Shown here: one piece after another, positions 50,300 through 61,763 of the stretch | Position numbering within the stretch: the stretch's first letter is position 1 | Layout: every line of letters begins with the position of its first letter | DNA from: Amblyomma americanum | Taxonomy: Eukaryota > Arthropoda > Arachnida > Ixodida > Ixodidae | Length of the DNA stretch: 64,000 nt | Assembly: GCF_052857255.1 (NCBI RefSeq) | Contig: NC_135505.1 | Span: 54,672,792-54,736,791, forward strand | Direction of reading: 5' to 3' | Position numbers and translations under genes: made by a program | Notes under the pieces: model-generated | Seen by the model: only the letters and a program-made list of their open reading frames with translations | The model's database searches: none | Told to the model about the DNA's origin: nothing

Positions 50300-51049
50300 T
50301 TTACGGTAGCAAAAAGAAACAGAATAAAGCATTTGTGGGGGGGGGGATCTTTCGGAGGTACCACATGTAAAAATCTCATAAACTTTAAAAAGGCATGAAC
50401 ACAAGGCCGATATATCCGCCGTAGGACCGAAAAGACTTCGTGGCAAAGTTACGTGACACCCATAAATATTTCTACCACATTAAAAGAAATATAGGAGAAG
50501 GTACGAACGCTGAAGAGTAAATACTCGACAATTCACACTTCCCCTTTTGCCGTGTTTCTCCTTGGCCTTTTAACTTCTTATACTTTTTGTACCTCTTATC
50601 TTTTTTAGCTCTGAAGAGCAAGTTTTATCGCCGCTTGTTTATGGCGTGTTCCTTGTTGGCTATTCAGTTTCACTTTCCTTTATTTTTTTCTTTCCTTGAT
50701 ACATTATAGTAAAGAGCTGTGTTGGTTGCTGCTTGCCTGCTGCCACCCTCACTCCATCTAGATCCTGAGTCATTGTCTTGTAAAAAATTGTCTTGCTCTG
50801 CTTGTGCGCCATTGACTCTGACCGAAAACTGTTTAAATACGTTGTAAAACTTTTTCTGAAATAAAGCTTAATGTTGAGCGCTTCTATCCGTGTCGTCCTC
50901 CTTGTTTCTTGTCTGTTGTTGTTTTTTTGCGCTGGTCCTTCTGGGATTATGATTTACCTACTAGCCACCTAACAGCAATTTTTGCCCTTCTAAAAGCGCC
51001 TGGTGTACAGAAAAATATCGAATAGCAAGCAGACATTTTAGGTGAATAT
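50300..51049. other. mostly featureless; possible Penelope-like terminus at 50860-50960
   Basis: A run of 10 G occurs at 50337-50346. The reverse strand of 50860-50960 (purine- and AC-rich, with GACGACACGG then GCGCT and AACATTAAGCTTTATTT) resembles the end of the Penelope-like element at 62515-62600 in layout. This is pattern similarity only. Confidence 0.3.
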
Positions 51050-51667
51050 TTTTCCGGCAGTTTCCAGCTCATCTCGTTATATAGAATCATTTCTTAAGTA
51101 CAGAAAGGCAGCCGAGAAACAGACTCCCTACAAGTGGATATATGAATGAACCATATTAAAATTTTTACAGTCCAAGAAATAAGCACAGTCTTCCCCGCTG
51201 TTAAACAGACTGCGCTCGGTCCTGGCGGAATGCCCAATCAAATGCTGTCCCACCTCTCTGAACGTACCATATAGGCACATTTAAGTTTTCTTTAATAAGG
51301 TTTGGGTATCAGGTAAACTACCCGAAGCATGGAAGAAGACCCTCATTGCTCCATTTTTTAAACACGAAAAACCGTCAACCTCTCCAAAGAGTTATGAGAC
51401 CAAAGCCCTCACCACCTTCATTGCAAAATCCTTTTAAAGCATCGCGAACCGTAGATTAACTTTCGTACTAGAAATCTGCAAGCTTATCAATGTCCATCAG
51501 TGCTGTCTCAATAAGGCAAGCTCCACAACAGACAACCTGGTTCGTCTTGAAAATATTGTCCGTGTAGCTTTTTACACAAACAACACTGTTTTGATGTTTT
51601 TATTTATTTAGAGAAAGCATATGATACAATTGCAGATTCTGGAATCTTCACGACTTGGCTCAACTTG

Positions 51668-52918
51668 ACCTCTTCATGCTGCAAGCTTCTTGAACATATC
51701 GTAGCCAATTACATTAAAACATTTATTGATGACAACAACAAATTATCGGCTTTCCAGCATGGTTTCCGCAAAGGCTTTTCTACGGTCACCCAACTTACAT
51801 CCGTAATTCACAATTTCGCTCAAGTTCTGGACCATTCCGGCCAAATAGATGTCATATTTCTAGATTTTAAGAAAGCTTTTGATTTAGTTCCGCACAATAA
51901 GCTTATCCATAAACTAGAAACTATAGGTCTTCCTTCTTTTATTGTTAATTGGGTTGCGGCTTATTTATCTAACCGATTTCAATATGTTAGTATCGATGGT
52001 CATTGTTCTAACAAACTTCCAGTCACTTCTGGTGTCCCGCAAGGCAGTGTCCTTGGGCCATTACTGTTTCTTATCTATATTAATGACATTACAGACATCA
52101 TCTCTCATCCTGTTCAAATTAGGTTGTTTGCCGACGATTGTGTTTTGTTTAATGAAGTTAAAGTTCAAGACGACCAGATTTTACTTAATCATAACCTACA
52201 CAATGTTAGTGAATGGTGCGTTAAATGGGGGATGGAACTAAACGCTGACAAGACAGTATTTATGCGGATTACTAATAAAAGAAACAGTCATTTCTTTTCA
52301 TACAATCTTCCCACTCGGCACCTTTCAGAAGTCAAAGAATACAAGTACCTAGGAGTAACACTAACGAATAATCTTAGTTGGAATAAACATATTGAAACCG
52401 TATGCTCTTCTTCATTTCGCAATCTCTGTTTTCTTAGGCACAAGTTAAAACTAGCTCCCCCTAACGTTAAGCAATTGGCATATTAAACCATGATTAGACC
52501 AAAACTTGAGTATGCATGCACTGTTTGGGATCCTCACACAAAGGCTAACATTAATGCCCTTGAAAGAATTCAGCGCAAAGCAGTTCGGTTTATATTTTCT
52601 AAATATCGCACCACTGACTCACCATCTGCTCTGTTGCTTCAACATAATATACAGTCCCTTGAAACTCGGCGTAGAATACTAAGGTTAAGATTTCTCTTTC
52701 TATTGAAAACTAACAAACTGTCAATGGCCCCCGATTTGTATCTCCAACCGATAACGTCCAGGTCAACAAGAAACAGGCACACTGAATCGTTAAAACCTTA
52801 CTTTGCCAGAACTAACATATTCAAATTGTCTTTTTTTCCCCGCACCATTACCGAGTGGAATCAGTTACCACCATCATCAACAGTTGACGTTGATGCCATT
52901 GAACAGGCCGTTCATTGA
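51668..52918 (+). pseudogene. CR1/L2-like reverse transcriptase, C-terminal 60%, one in-frame stop
   Basis: One frame throughout, broken only by TAA at 52484-52486. RT motifs: LSAFQHGFRKGFSTVTQL, VIFLDFKKAFDLVPHNKL, TSGVPQGSVLGPLLFLIYIND and catalytic FADD at 52128-52139 (RLFADDCVLF), then NADKTVFM and EYKYLGVTL. After the stop, MIRPKLEYACTVWDPH, ALERIQRKAVRFIF and a C-terminal FFPRTITEWNQLP are all standard for the thumb and C-terminal end of CR1-like ORF2. The catalytic aspartates are intact. The N-terminal endonuclease is missing by truncation, so this copy is dead on arrival. Confidence 0.85.
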
Positions 52919-52995
52919 CTTTTGTTTTGTGCTTTTCAGTATTGTGTTTATTGTGCCCCTCCTGCCAGGGCCCTTCACTGGGCCTGCAGTATGTC

Positions 52996-53020
52996 CTAAA
53001 TAAATAAATAAATAAATAAT
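52996..53020 (+). repeat. AAAT-type 3' tail of the CR1/L2-like LINE
   Basis: Five TAAA/AATA repeats mark the 3' end; LINE fragment B resumes at about 53021. Confidence 0.8.
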
Positions 53021-54302
53021 AGACTTCCTCTCAAATCATTCATTCCTTGTACGCCTCTATTAAACCCTCTTGAGAATTTTCACTCAGGGAAACGGAGTAC
53101 CTCACAGAAGTATTTTAAGCACGTTTCTCTTTGCTGTTAAAATGAATTCTAATATTAAAGTAGTTCCAAGGTCCATAATGTATTCAGTCTATGTCAACAA
53201 TCTTCAAATAGCTTGCACGCCCTCAAAAATATAAAGATGCGAAAGACAAGTGCAGTTAACAATAAATAAACTGGCGACATGGGCTGAGCGAAATGTGTTC
53301 TGGTTCTCCACGGAGAAAAGAGTGGTCCTTCTTTTCTCACTCAAACGTCACCTACAGATAGATTCTAGACGACACTTGAACGAAACCGACTTACCGGTAA
53401 AGAGTGAGTTCAAATACCGAAGCATAAATTTCAACAAAAACTGACCTTCTTGCCCAACATAAAGAAGCTGGAAAAAAAGCCTCTCGGTCATTAAATATCT
53501 TAAAGATGCTTTGTCGTAAACGCCGGGGGTCTGAGAGGACCGGCCTTTTACACATCTACTCCACCATAGTTCGCTCTTGTTTAGATTATGGGTGCACAGT
53601 GTACAATGCAACTCGACCGTCCTACCTGAAGCCATTAGATCCAGTACATAACTAAGGTCTGCGCCTTGCAAGCGGGGCATACAGGACATAACCCATGAAC
53701 AGTCTGTATGTAGATTGTAACGAACCAGCCGTAGCAGATAGAAGAGCCATGCATGCCATAGTTACGAAGTGCCCATCTAAGCAGCTTTTTTCTGACAAAC
53801 CCAATGCAACGATGCCCCTTATCCTCCGTTTTGAAGGAATTTGCCTGGAATTAGGTATTCTGGACACACGACTTGATGCTGCCCAGAGACCCGAACCACT
53901 GTCACCTGGGTACACGTTTGCCGCTGTAGGGGACTACACATTGATACAATTTCATAAAAAGCACACTCCACGCGAGCAAATATTACAAGAATTTTTGGCG
54001 CTACACGAAAAGTACAAAGAATAAACATCGTTTTATAGACATGGTTCTAAAACAGCACTTTACGTGGGAGGTGCTGTAAGATAAATGGACGTTGGAAGAT
54101 AAATGGGAAAAGGTAGTCAGCTTGCCTCATTGCGCGTCAATTTTCTCAGCCGAATGTTATGCCGTTTCTATGGCTGCATCAAAAATAGTCAAAAAGAACA
54201 TTCAAACAAGCATTATCTACACCGACTCGCTGAGTGTAGTCGCACCACTGAACGCCAGAAATGTGAGAGTACCTTTAAAAGGTGATGTAATCCCGATCAA
54301 AA

Positions 54303-54810
54303 CGCACGACAGAATTTTTTGTCGCGCATCTGTCGCGCGACACAATTTTGTGTAGCAAGACAAGCTGTCTTGTCGTGCCTTGTGTCGTGCGACAAGCTTC
54401 GTGTCGTGGGTTCTTTCGCGCGACAAAGTTGTTTGTAGTTGGTTCTGCCGCACGACAGACATCTTTCCTGCATTTTTTCGTGCAAAGAAAGTCCCTGTCG
54501 CAACATTTGTCGCGGGACAGGTTTCTGTCGCAAGTACTGTCGCGCGACAGTGGGAGTCGTGCCGCGCGACAGAGATTGCGTGCCTCAGCAAAGTTGCCTG
54601 TAGTGGGTTCAGTCGCGCGACAGACTTCTAGCGCGCCTCTTTTCACGCGACAAAAGTACCTGTAGTGCGGCCTGTCGCGCGACACAACAGCTTGTCGTGG
54701 GATATGCCGCGCGACAGATACCTGTTGTGGGATAAGTCACGCGACAGATACCTGTCGTGGATTGTGCCGCGCGATAGATACCTATCGCGGGATGTGTCAT
54801 ACGACAGATT
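54303..54810. repeat. ~30-bp minisatellite with palindromic TGTCGCGCGACA core
   Basis: About 15 copies of the 12-bp palindrome or near versions. Exact copies sit at 54331, 54538 and 54673. Variants include 54383 (TGTCGTGCGACA), 54508, 54560, 54611, 54642, 54705, 54735, 54765 and 54795. Spacing is mostly 30-32 bp, exactly 30 for the last four. The intervening piece reads about GATACCTGTCGTGGGATA. It begins at the 3' edge of LINE fragment B. Confidence 0.85.
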
Positions 54811-54896
54811 CCTGGTGAGGGTAATTATTTTACTGCAGAATTCTAAAAATACTGTCGTGCGGTCGTGTGACAGCGATAGGATCAAATTGACCAAAG

Positions 54897-55667
54897 ATGC
54901 TTCAAAGCGCGTACACTGTGGCGAGTCGCGAAGAGGATGCGAGGTGCTCTGGTCTGTTGGTGACGGGCACCGAGCGAAATGAAGTGCTCATTCGCATTGG
55001 CGAATCGAGTTTTCAACTCGCTTCCCGCGACCTGGCTCTCTCACCGAACGAGAATTGGCTTAGAGGAGAGGCACTGCTCGAGCACTCACTTAATTCCCTT
55101 CTGTTCCCACATGACAATGCGACGAAAATAGTGCATGCTCAAGAGTATAATGCGGCTTTGAAAGCCCTAAATCTGTATGCACAAGCGGCGAAGCCAGCGG
55201 TGCCTGCGTATCCGCACGCTCTTGCGGTGGCGGCATGTAGCTGCAGCAACGACAGCGCGTGCACACCAATCGGTGTGCGCAAGTCAAATGGCGCTACTGA
55301 AAGTCAGTGTCCTCTTGGCATCTGTGACATGTTCAAGCCATGTAACATAATGTACCGCTACTACTATATGCGCAGAAAAAACCAAGGACACTTCTATGCG
55401 TCGCGGAAAAGAATGTCGTTAATCGTCAATCAGGGAAAATTGCTCGCCATAACCATCCGGCTACACAAAGGCAGCATGTGTGTACATGCACGCAGTTCTC
55501 TGTATAAATGTTCAAAGCAACCCCGATATCATTTTTCCGCGCGTTTCAGTTTTAAGAGCGTCAGCTCTTACTACTTACGTTTGTCAAGGACACGTCTGTC
55601 TGCAGGGAAGGTCAAATTAGCCAAGACAGTTCCCACACTATATCACATAGCAACAGCGGGCGCGTAG
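54897..55667 (+). CDS. hypothetical protein, 256 codons, not recognised
   Basis: The ATG at 54897 opens a 256-residue frame right after the palindromic minisatellite. The first 130 residues look protein-like: LIRIGESSFQLASRDLALSP, NENWLRGEALLEHSLNSLLF, and an Ala-rich helix ALKALNLYAQAAKPAVP, followed by a Cys-rich stretch (CSCSNDSACTP, CPLGICDMFKPC). The last 100 residues are basic (Lys/Arg/Ser-rich) and read more like untranslated sequence. I see no signal peptide, membrane segment or known catalytic motif. It may be an exon that continues elsewhere, a transposon gene, or a chance frame. No function can be assigned. Confidence 0.3.
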   Translation: MLQSAYTVASREEDARCSGLLVTGTERNEVLIRIGESSFQLASRDLALSPNENWLRGEALLEHSLNSLLFPHDNATKIVHAQEYNAALKALNLYAQAAKPAVPAYPHALAVAACSCSNDSACTPIGVRKSNGATESQCPLGICDMFKPCNIMYRYYYMRRKNQGHFYASRKRMSLIVNQGKLLAITIRLHKGSMCVHARSSLYKCSKQPRYHFSARFSFKSVSSYYLRLSRTRLSAGKVKLAKTVPTLYHIATAGA

Positions 55668-55674
55668 AGCCTCA

Positions 55675-55985
55675 GTTGTCACAGATACCTTCGATCCGTT
55701 TTACATATGCCAGTATAGCGGCTATCGAAGTGGAACCCCGGGGACCCCCATTTGCATCAAATTTGGGGGCCGCCCGTTTGATGCATAACGATCGAAGTGG
55801 TGTCATTTGACTTGTCATGTTCCTGAGGATAAAATAAATATTTAGATGAAGAGCAAAATATGTGTGGGATTCGCACCGACGACCTTTTCGCCCCCAAACC
55901 GTACATTCCGGGGACTTCCAGACAGCCATATGGCCTAATCGTTTGTCGCAGAGGGTTCCAGATGCAGTCAAACGATTCATCTTGT
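55675..55985 (-). mobile_element. tRNA-derived SINE-like sequence
   Basis: On the minus strand, TGGCTGTCTGG (55918-55928) fits a pol III A box, and GGTGCGAATCCC (55866-55877) fits a B box. They are about 40 bp apart, as in a tRNA. The downstream body contains CCACTTCGAT twice. A full cloverleaf with a proper acceptor stem is not evident, so this is a SINE or tRNA relic, not a tRNA gene. Confidence 0.4.
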
Positions 55986-55999
55986 TGTAATGCACACGT

Positions 56000-57500
56000 T
56001 TATAAAATTCGTTAGCTGATATATAAGGAGGAAACATACCGGATATAGCGAAGGTGGCTGTATATCGCAATAGTAGTGCAAAATCTTTGAAGTAGATGAC
56101 GCTGCTTGTATCTTAGAACGAATGTTTCCGAAACGAAATGCCCTCAGATGTTTGTGTTTTGTCTTCTCCACGTTTGCTGAGCACCCCGATCTAGCACCCC
56201 GATCTAAAAACTTGAAGCTCTCGTAGCTAACGCTCTTAAGTCCAACGCTGATACAGTGTTGGCGGAGAATTTTTTTTAGCGGCAGTGACGTGGTGCTTAT
56301 CATAAAATAGCAAAAAAAAATACTTTACGATGTCGTTCATTGCCTTCACTGAAAATTTCATGACGGTGACACGAAAATGTCGCTAAATATAGACAGCAGC
56401 GTATGCAGCCGAAGGTGAAATGCGGCGGCCGGCGAGTATGAACCGATTTCATTCTCGGTCGAAATGAGAATAAAGTCTTGGGACTGACGTCAACCGCGCG
56501 CTTTAAAGAGTTTCGCCTGCTTTGACACAGTCTAGCTCCTGTGCACCCGCGCTCGGTCCTCTAAACTACTCTGGTCCCAGTGTGACTGTGTGCTATGACA
56601 ATCTGAGCGAAAAGGAGGATGTCTGGGGGTTTTGATGTGCACCACGGCCATAAAGTTGAGCGACATGATAACGTACGGGCGCGGCATGCCAGCCTGAATA
56701 CCGGCCGCCAGCGTCAGAAAAATGCGACAGTAATGTTTGTTCAAGTCCATACTAAGCCGTCGGATGGAGTATCGTTGGCCAATATCGAGTCGTTGGTAGA
56801 AGCGATAACAGGAATACAAACAAATGTCTCCCCACGGCGCCTTTAATTGCTGCTGCTCAATCGCGGCTCTCCTGGCCTCAGCTGGCTCCGCTCCTGAAGG
56901 TGTCGCGGAAACCGAGCATATCTTTGTTTTACTATGAGACGAGGATCACAGTAAAACGATGACGAGAGCAGCACCTCAGCGCTAGCCAGTTTCGAAGTGC
57001 ACTCAGCTGCTGCATCGATGCGAAACCGGCTAGGCTTAGCGACGACTAGGGCAGCCAGGGGGTAGCGCGTAGTTCATTGCCCGGCGCGCCCGCGGGCGGC
57101 GTCGTTCCCGAAAGCTCGCCTCGCTCACTCCCGCTGGCTCACTGATTGGCTCAACAGCTTGCGACCTTCACTGGGAAGGCTGGAAAATTGAGAAGCGAGC
57201 GACTGGCGCTGCGACTGAGCTATACTTTATGCCCACGCTTGCACTACTGGTGAACAACCTTTAACGCACATATGCTTGGGTTATCGGCTGCTTTGCGGCG
57301 AGTCTTAGTTAAGATCGTCCGCGACGCCGTCACCGTCCGTGACGCACAGGCTGAGAACTTCAATTCCAGTACGTGCCGAAACAACTCGTATTTTTCGTAA
57401 CGATACGAGCTCGGAAACACGCCTGCTTCGATGCGCTAGTGGGCTCTTGCTAGTTAAACTACACGCGATCAGGATGCGGCGAGTGCTAGCCACTGTTGCA
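56000..57500. other. no gene recognised; GC-rich patch at 57040-57130
   Basis: The patch GCCCGGCGCGCCCGCGGGCGGCGTCG is CpG-dense and could be promoter-like, but no transcript can be tied to it. The rest shows no coding, RNA or repeat structure I can name. Confidence 0.35.
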
Positions 57501-57506
57501 TATTAG

Positions 57507-57830
57507 CTAAAGTGAGACGCAAGTATCGACGTAGTTTCGTAACGTAGTTGATATCAAAGCACTCCGCTTGTACTGGTCCCCGATTAAGCTGTTAAGTTTC
57601 ATGATCTCCGGTGAGCGTGCCAGTGTCGCGCAAATTAATGCATCGCAGCTACTCTCCATAGTGCCAATTGCGTTCAACTTATCCACGATATTCGCCAGCT
57701 TGAGATACGGCGCTTTTCTTCGCTGTTTTTGTCGCAACTTAGTGATTTTATCTGGCATCAAACGAAATTGCATTCTGTCAACACCGTCGTCTGCTCCGTC
57801 GTCTGCTAGGGCATCCGGGTCACTTCAGGG
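57507..57830 (-). pseudogene. possible coding fragment, basic coiled-coil-like, unassigned
   Basis: A minus-strand frame, open from about 57830 through ATG 57773 to the stop, reads an acidic start (DALADDGADDGVD), then MPDKITKLRQKQRRKAPYL and LANIVDKLNAIGTMESSCDAL. The basic helix followed by a short leucine-rich helix faintly recalls the coiled coil after the THAP domain in P-element-like transposases. I see no zinc or catalytic residues. It could be an exon, a transposase remnant or chance. Confidence 0.2.
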
Positions 57831-58228
57831 GATCACAGGATCGCAGCTTCTTCAAACGACATGCCAGAAAAAGTAACTGAAAGCACTTTAGTATTCTTAA
57901 ATAATCTAAAAATAATTTAAAATAAATGCAGTGTCTTTGTTGTGAAGATAATATAAATATTTATGGTTTAAAAAACAAATTTTTTTGTCGGTTTCAATTT
58001 TTCACCGACACGAAAGCGCAGCCGTCGGTGCCATTGCAGCGCAACCGACGCACCGTGTGAAGAACTCATTCAATAGGAAGGTGAGCAGGAGTGTGTTTTG
58101 GAAGCCAACGACCAAGATTTCGACCTGTCAACATTGGCGAGTTTCAACGGGTAAGCCATGAAGAGTGCTGCGACGTCTTTTCATCTGTTAGGGGAACGAA
58201 GACTCCTGCGCCGTTTTACTAAGCCTGG

Positions 58229-58250
58229 ATGAATCGCATGGCCGGTGAGT
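58229..58250 (+). other. possible first coding exon end with splice donor
   Basis: ATGAATCGCATGGCCG followed by GTGAGT, a near-perfect donor, downstream of sequence lacking obvious repeats. Could be a host 5' exon, but nothing downstream confirms it. Confidence 0.2.
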
Positions 58251-58259
58251 CCCGCTCTG

Positions 58260-61200
58260 CGTTTCTTTGCTAATGATCAGTATTCACACGCGCTATTTGT
58301 ATGCGGCTATATAGGGATGTGAGTGGAGGCAGTCCGCCTGCGGTTGCCGCAGCTATAATGCGGCGCCAAAAAGCAGGGCCTATATCCTGCATGACAAGTG
58401 TTGTTCTCATTGTCTTTATGTGCATTTATTACTCGCGTGCCGTGGTAAATAAAAATGGCACCAGATATCACAACAGAGTTACGCTTTCGCTTGCTAGTGC
58501 TTCGACACTCGGTGCAAAAGCATGGATTTGCACTGCGTAGAAGACGTTGAGCGAGAAGTGCCACGCAGCGGAGCGCTCGCGCTAGGCCAGCTGCGATCAG
58601 ACACCGCACTATTTTGCTCAGGGTTAGTACTCATCGGATTAGTGCTTGTACCTTAATATGCGTCATACTAAATTTTGAGACAGTGATCGCATGCGAAAGG
58701 CTAGTTCATATTCATCGCCTTGTCATTTGTAAACTTGTCTGCGCTTCCCCAGTGGAACATTATTTGAGGCAGTGTTATGTCAAAGTTAGATTAATCTTGC
58801 GTCTCCTGAGCTGTAAACGTTGATGATTCCTCTCCTTCTGAGCACTGCGAGCTGTCGGATATGCAACTGCACAATTATTTAGGATTTCTACCTTTTTGCT
58901 ATATCCCTCGCTTTTGTGGCCCGCATTCAAGTCGTTCGCCATTGTCGAAGGTTTTTTTGTTACTTATTCTCGCTTTGTTATTTTTTTCTTGGTTGTGTGC
59001 CATCAGCTGTGGTGCCGGTGATTCTCCGAGCTCGGAACTCTTCCCAGGCACGGGCTCCTACCCACAGACCTCCCTTAGCTGCACTCACGAGTGTTCTTTG
59101 GTATTTTTTTGTTTCTCTTGCCTTTACTTGCACTACCAGTCGACAAATTTGTGCAGCTTTTAATTGTATGCAGATTTGTTAAATGCGCTAGCAATTTTTC
59201 TATGATGCCAAGCTGTGCTGTGAGATATCAAGCTTCTTGCAAGTGAAGGCATGCTTTTTTCCATTCTCTCTTCTCATTTAACCAAGGCAGACTGGTTGCA
59301 AGTTTCAATTTAATACCTAGACGTTGGTGCAAGGCACCATGATAGGAATTAATGAAAACCTGCACATCCTATATTCAAATTGGTGTGCGGTATTTCAGCC
59401 AGCTCATCTTTCAGTGTGGTTATAACAGTCATTGTGACTCTTCTCAAAGAATGTATATGGGTGCATTACATAAAATCTGTTCATTTGTTTTGTCATGGGC
59501 TAGCTCATTGGTTTTTTATTTACTTATATTACGTCTAAGTTTAGTTTTTAAAGCAGTAGACGATTTCCTCTCTTGCCATTCATGACATGGCTACAGCCAC
59601 TGACAGCTGTTGCTCTGGATGTATTTATTTGCAGTTGCCAGCGGCCAGCATCTATTGGGTCATGCGTGCTTCCTGCCTTCGGCTGTGTCATCCCTCCTGA
59701 TCCGTTCATGGTAGTTATTCTTTTTCAGTGATGCATATCTTAGCTGCCTATTTAGAAAAATATTTTCAATATAGGCTTGCAGCTAGGTTTAGAAATGCAT
59801 GAAACTCTACATGCACTTCACAGCAGTACCTCAGCTTATAATTACCGGAACTGTAGGCTTGTACAAAATATAGTCGCTGATGTAGCTCTTAACGCAGCTG
59901 CTGTTAACATAAACGTGCTTTGACATTGCACACCTGTTGCCTGGTATGCATATGTGTCCTCGAAAAGGACCTATATGTTCGTTTATCCCTTTAAAAACAT
60001 TGTGCTCTACAATGATGGTTTAGCAGTATTTCTGACACAGAGACCAAACTGTCAGTCAGTAATGTAACATTGCACGATGACACCAATCCTTGTATGGTAT
60101 AGCATCCTTGCAATGCACTGGGCAAGCTGCTGTCAGCACAGATTTATTGCTCGTTTATTGCCATAGCATATGGTTATACTGCACGGTTTGCACCTCTACC
60201 TTCTTAAAGCTGTATACTTGGGAACTTTAAAATTAGTTGAAGGAAAATTCAAGGAAATGTAACAGTAACTGTCTCACATTTTGGTGGACACTTGAACCGT
60301 GATATAAGGGAGGGATATAGAAGGGATGTAATGAAGAGCTGATGCCCATGTTAGATGCCCCTCTTTAGTTAAACATACCTCGCAATTAACACATTTGGTG
60401 CAAAACAAACATAGGACTTGCACGCTCACAAGCACCCTCATGTCAGTAAAACAAAGTGCCAATGTTGCCGTACTTTAGAGCTTTGCTCCTAAAAGCGCAG
60501 CTGACTGCTGCTCAAAGTTGAGAGCAAAAATATGTCTACTTTTCCTCATGTGCAGTCTGCAGTGCTGGTGCCATTTGCAATGGTGATTGACATTGTGTTG
60601 CATGATGCTCAGTCTGTTCCTGGTGTTAGTGATTTTGTCTGTCGTGTGAATGTGCTGTTAAAATTAGTGCAGAACAATGGTTCTCTAGTTCATTTTAGGT
60701 AACTGTCTCCTGTGCCACATGCTACCACCCTTTTTCCTCAAATTTTCTAATCTCATTTAGCCACCTGATTGCCACCCATTCATGCATTCACCTACTCTTG
60801 GAATCCTCCCAGTGTTTTAGTGCGGTATTGCTTATATCTTCTCTGCATTACTCATGCACTGCATTTCCTCTTTTTTTGATTTAGTCAAGATATCTCTGTT
60901 CCTGTTTCTTGCATAAGCATAAGAGGCGACTCAAGTGCACCATCTGGGCTTGTGATGCAATGTGTAAGGTTATTGGGTAAAACCTGGTTTCTTCCTACTG
61001 TTGCACCAAAAAAGATTCTTAAAGATCAGGTTCAACCCAATTTCTGTGCAAATGTGCCTGTAAGAAAGTGTGGTTTGAAGGTGCACATGGCGAAGAACTG
61101 CTGGAGTGTAGTGGATGTCACATAATTCTTCTGACAGATTTTTTAAACAATTCTGGTTATTTTATTTCTCTTTTAATGTTTATTGTTTTTCGGTTGCTTA

Positions 61201-61760
61201 TAATTTTTGGATAAACTGAAAACTACATGTACTGACTGGTATTTCATTCCAATAATTATACCCATTATTATGAAGCTGTGTTGGAAGGTAGGTGTGCATT
61301 TAGTATGCGTGCTTTGAATTTCAGTGATTGTTTCTGCAATGCAAAATGGAGGACAGGTCTCTGCTGTGCGAGTTTTTTGCAATAGAGTGAAAGTAGCTGG
61401 AGAAGCATTTGCTACTGTGTCACACAGCCAAAAGTTCTCCCACAGACCACTGAGCTTCTGAATACCGATGGCTTAAAGCTCGAAGCTGTGGTTGCCCTTT
61501 CCGAGGTTTTCTGCATTAACGAGTGCAAGCCCAAGGGCTCAGAGCTAACAAGCATTTGAAACCATAGAGCTATACACAGTAGTGCTGGGGCCGTGCAGCA
61601 AGTCAGTGTGAATTAGGTCGCGATAAACATGGTTTACTGTAGAAAGCTTGTGTGAAAAAATAGTTGCGCTCACAGAAACCGCTGTTTCTTTCTTAGTCGG
61701 TCATTGAAACAAAGCAATGCATGTAAAATTTTATATCTCACTGATCTCTCAATTTTTTTC
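58260..61760. other. no gene or repeat recognised
   Basis: Moderately AT-rich sequence with pyrimidine-rich runs and no long open frame. It reads like intron or intergenic DNA. Occasional ATTTA and TTTTC runs are unremarkable. Confidence 0.5.
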
Positions 61761-61763
61761 CAG

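Larger units (their letters stand above)
51668..53020 (+). mobile_element. CR1/L2-like LINE, 5'-truncated, nested in LINE fragment B
   Basis: Begins in mid-RT (TSSCCKLLEHIV) and ends in an AAATA-type simple tail. Its 3' UTR has a GC-rich hairpin (AGGGCCC TTCACT GGGCCT) just before the tail, as many CR1/L2-type LINEs do for RT recognition. Comparison with the uninterrupted copy at 31610-31670 (reverse strand) shows insertion right after AACTTG, with about 29 bp of target lost and no clear target duplication. Clade is uncertain. Confidence 0.75.
51050..54292 (+). mobile_element. LINE fragment B (RT to RNase H), split by a second LINE
   Basis: Left part 51050-51667 gives RT fingers and palm start with stops: FTVQEISTVFPAVKQTALGP, LPEAWKKTLIAPFFKHEKPS and TTDNLVRLENIVRVAF, then an EKAYDT stretch and HDLAQL. 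Right part 53021-54292 continues with DFLSNHSF, FTQGNGVPH, MYSVYVNNLQIA (site of the YxDD block, here YVNN), HLNETDLPVKSE, the block MPLILRFEG and the RNase H piece IIYTDSLSVV. The same family as LINE fragment A, in opposite orientation about 20 kb away. YVNN would be catalytically inactive. Confidence 0.8.

Noticed and set aside
54303..54810. Looks like a CRISPR array (palindromic repeat at ~30-bp spacing)
   Set aside because: The DNA is eukaryotic, the spacers are themselves similar to each other, and no cas genes are present. It is a minisatellite.
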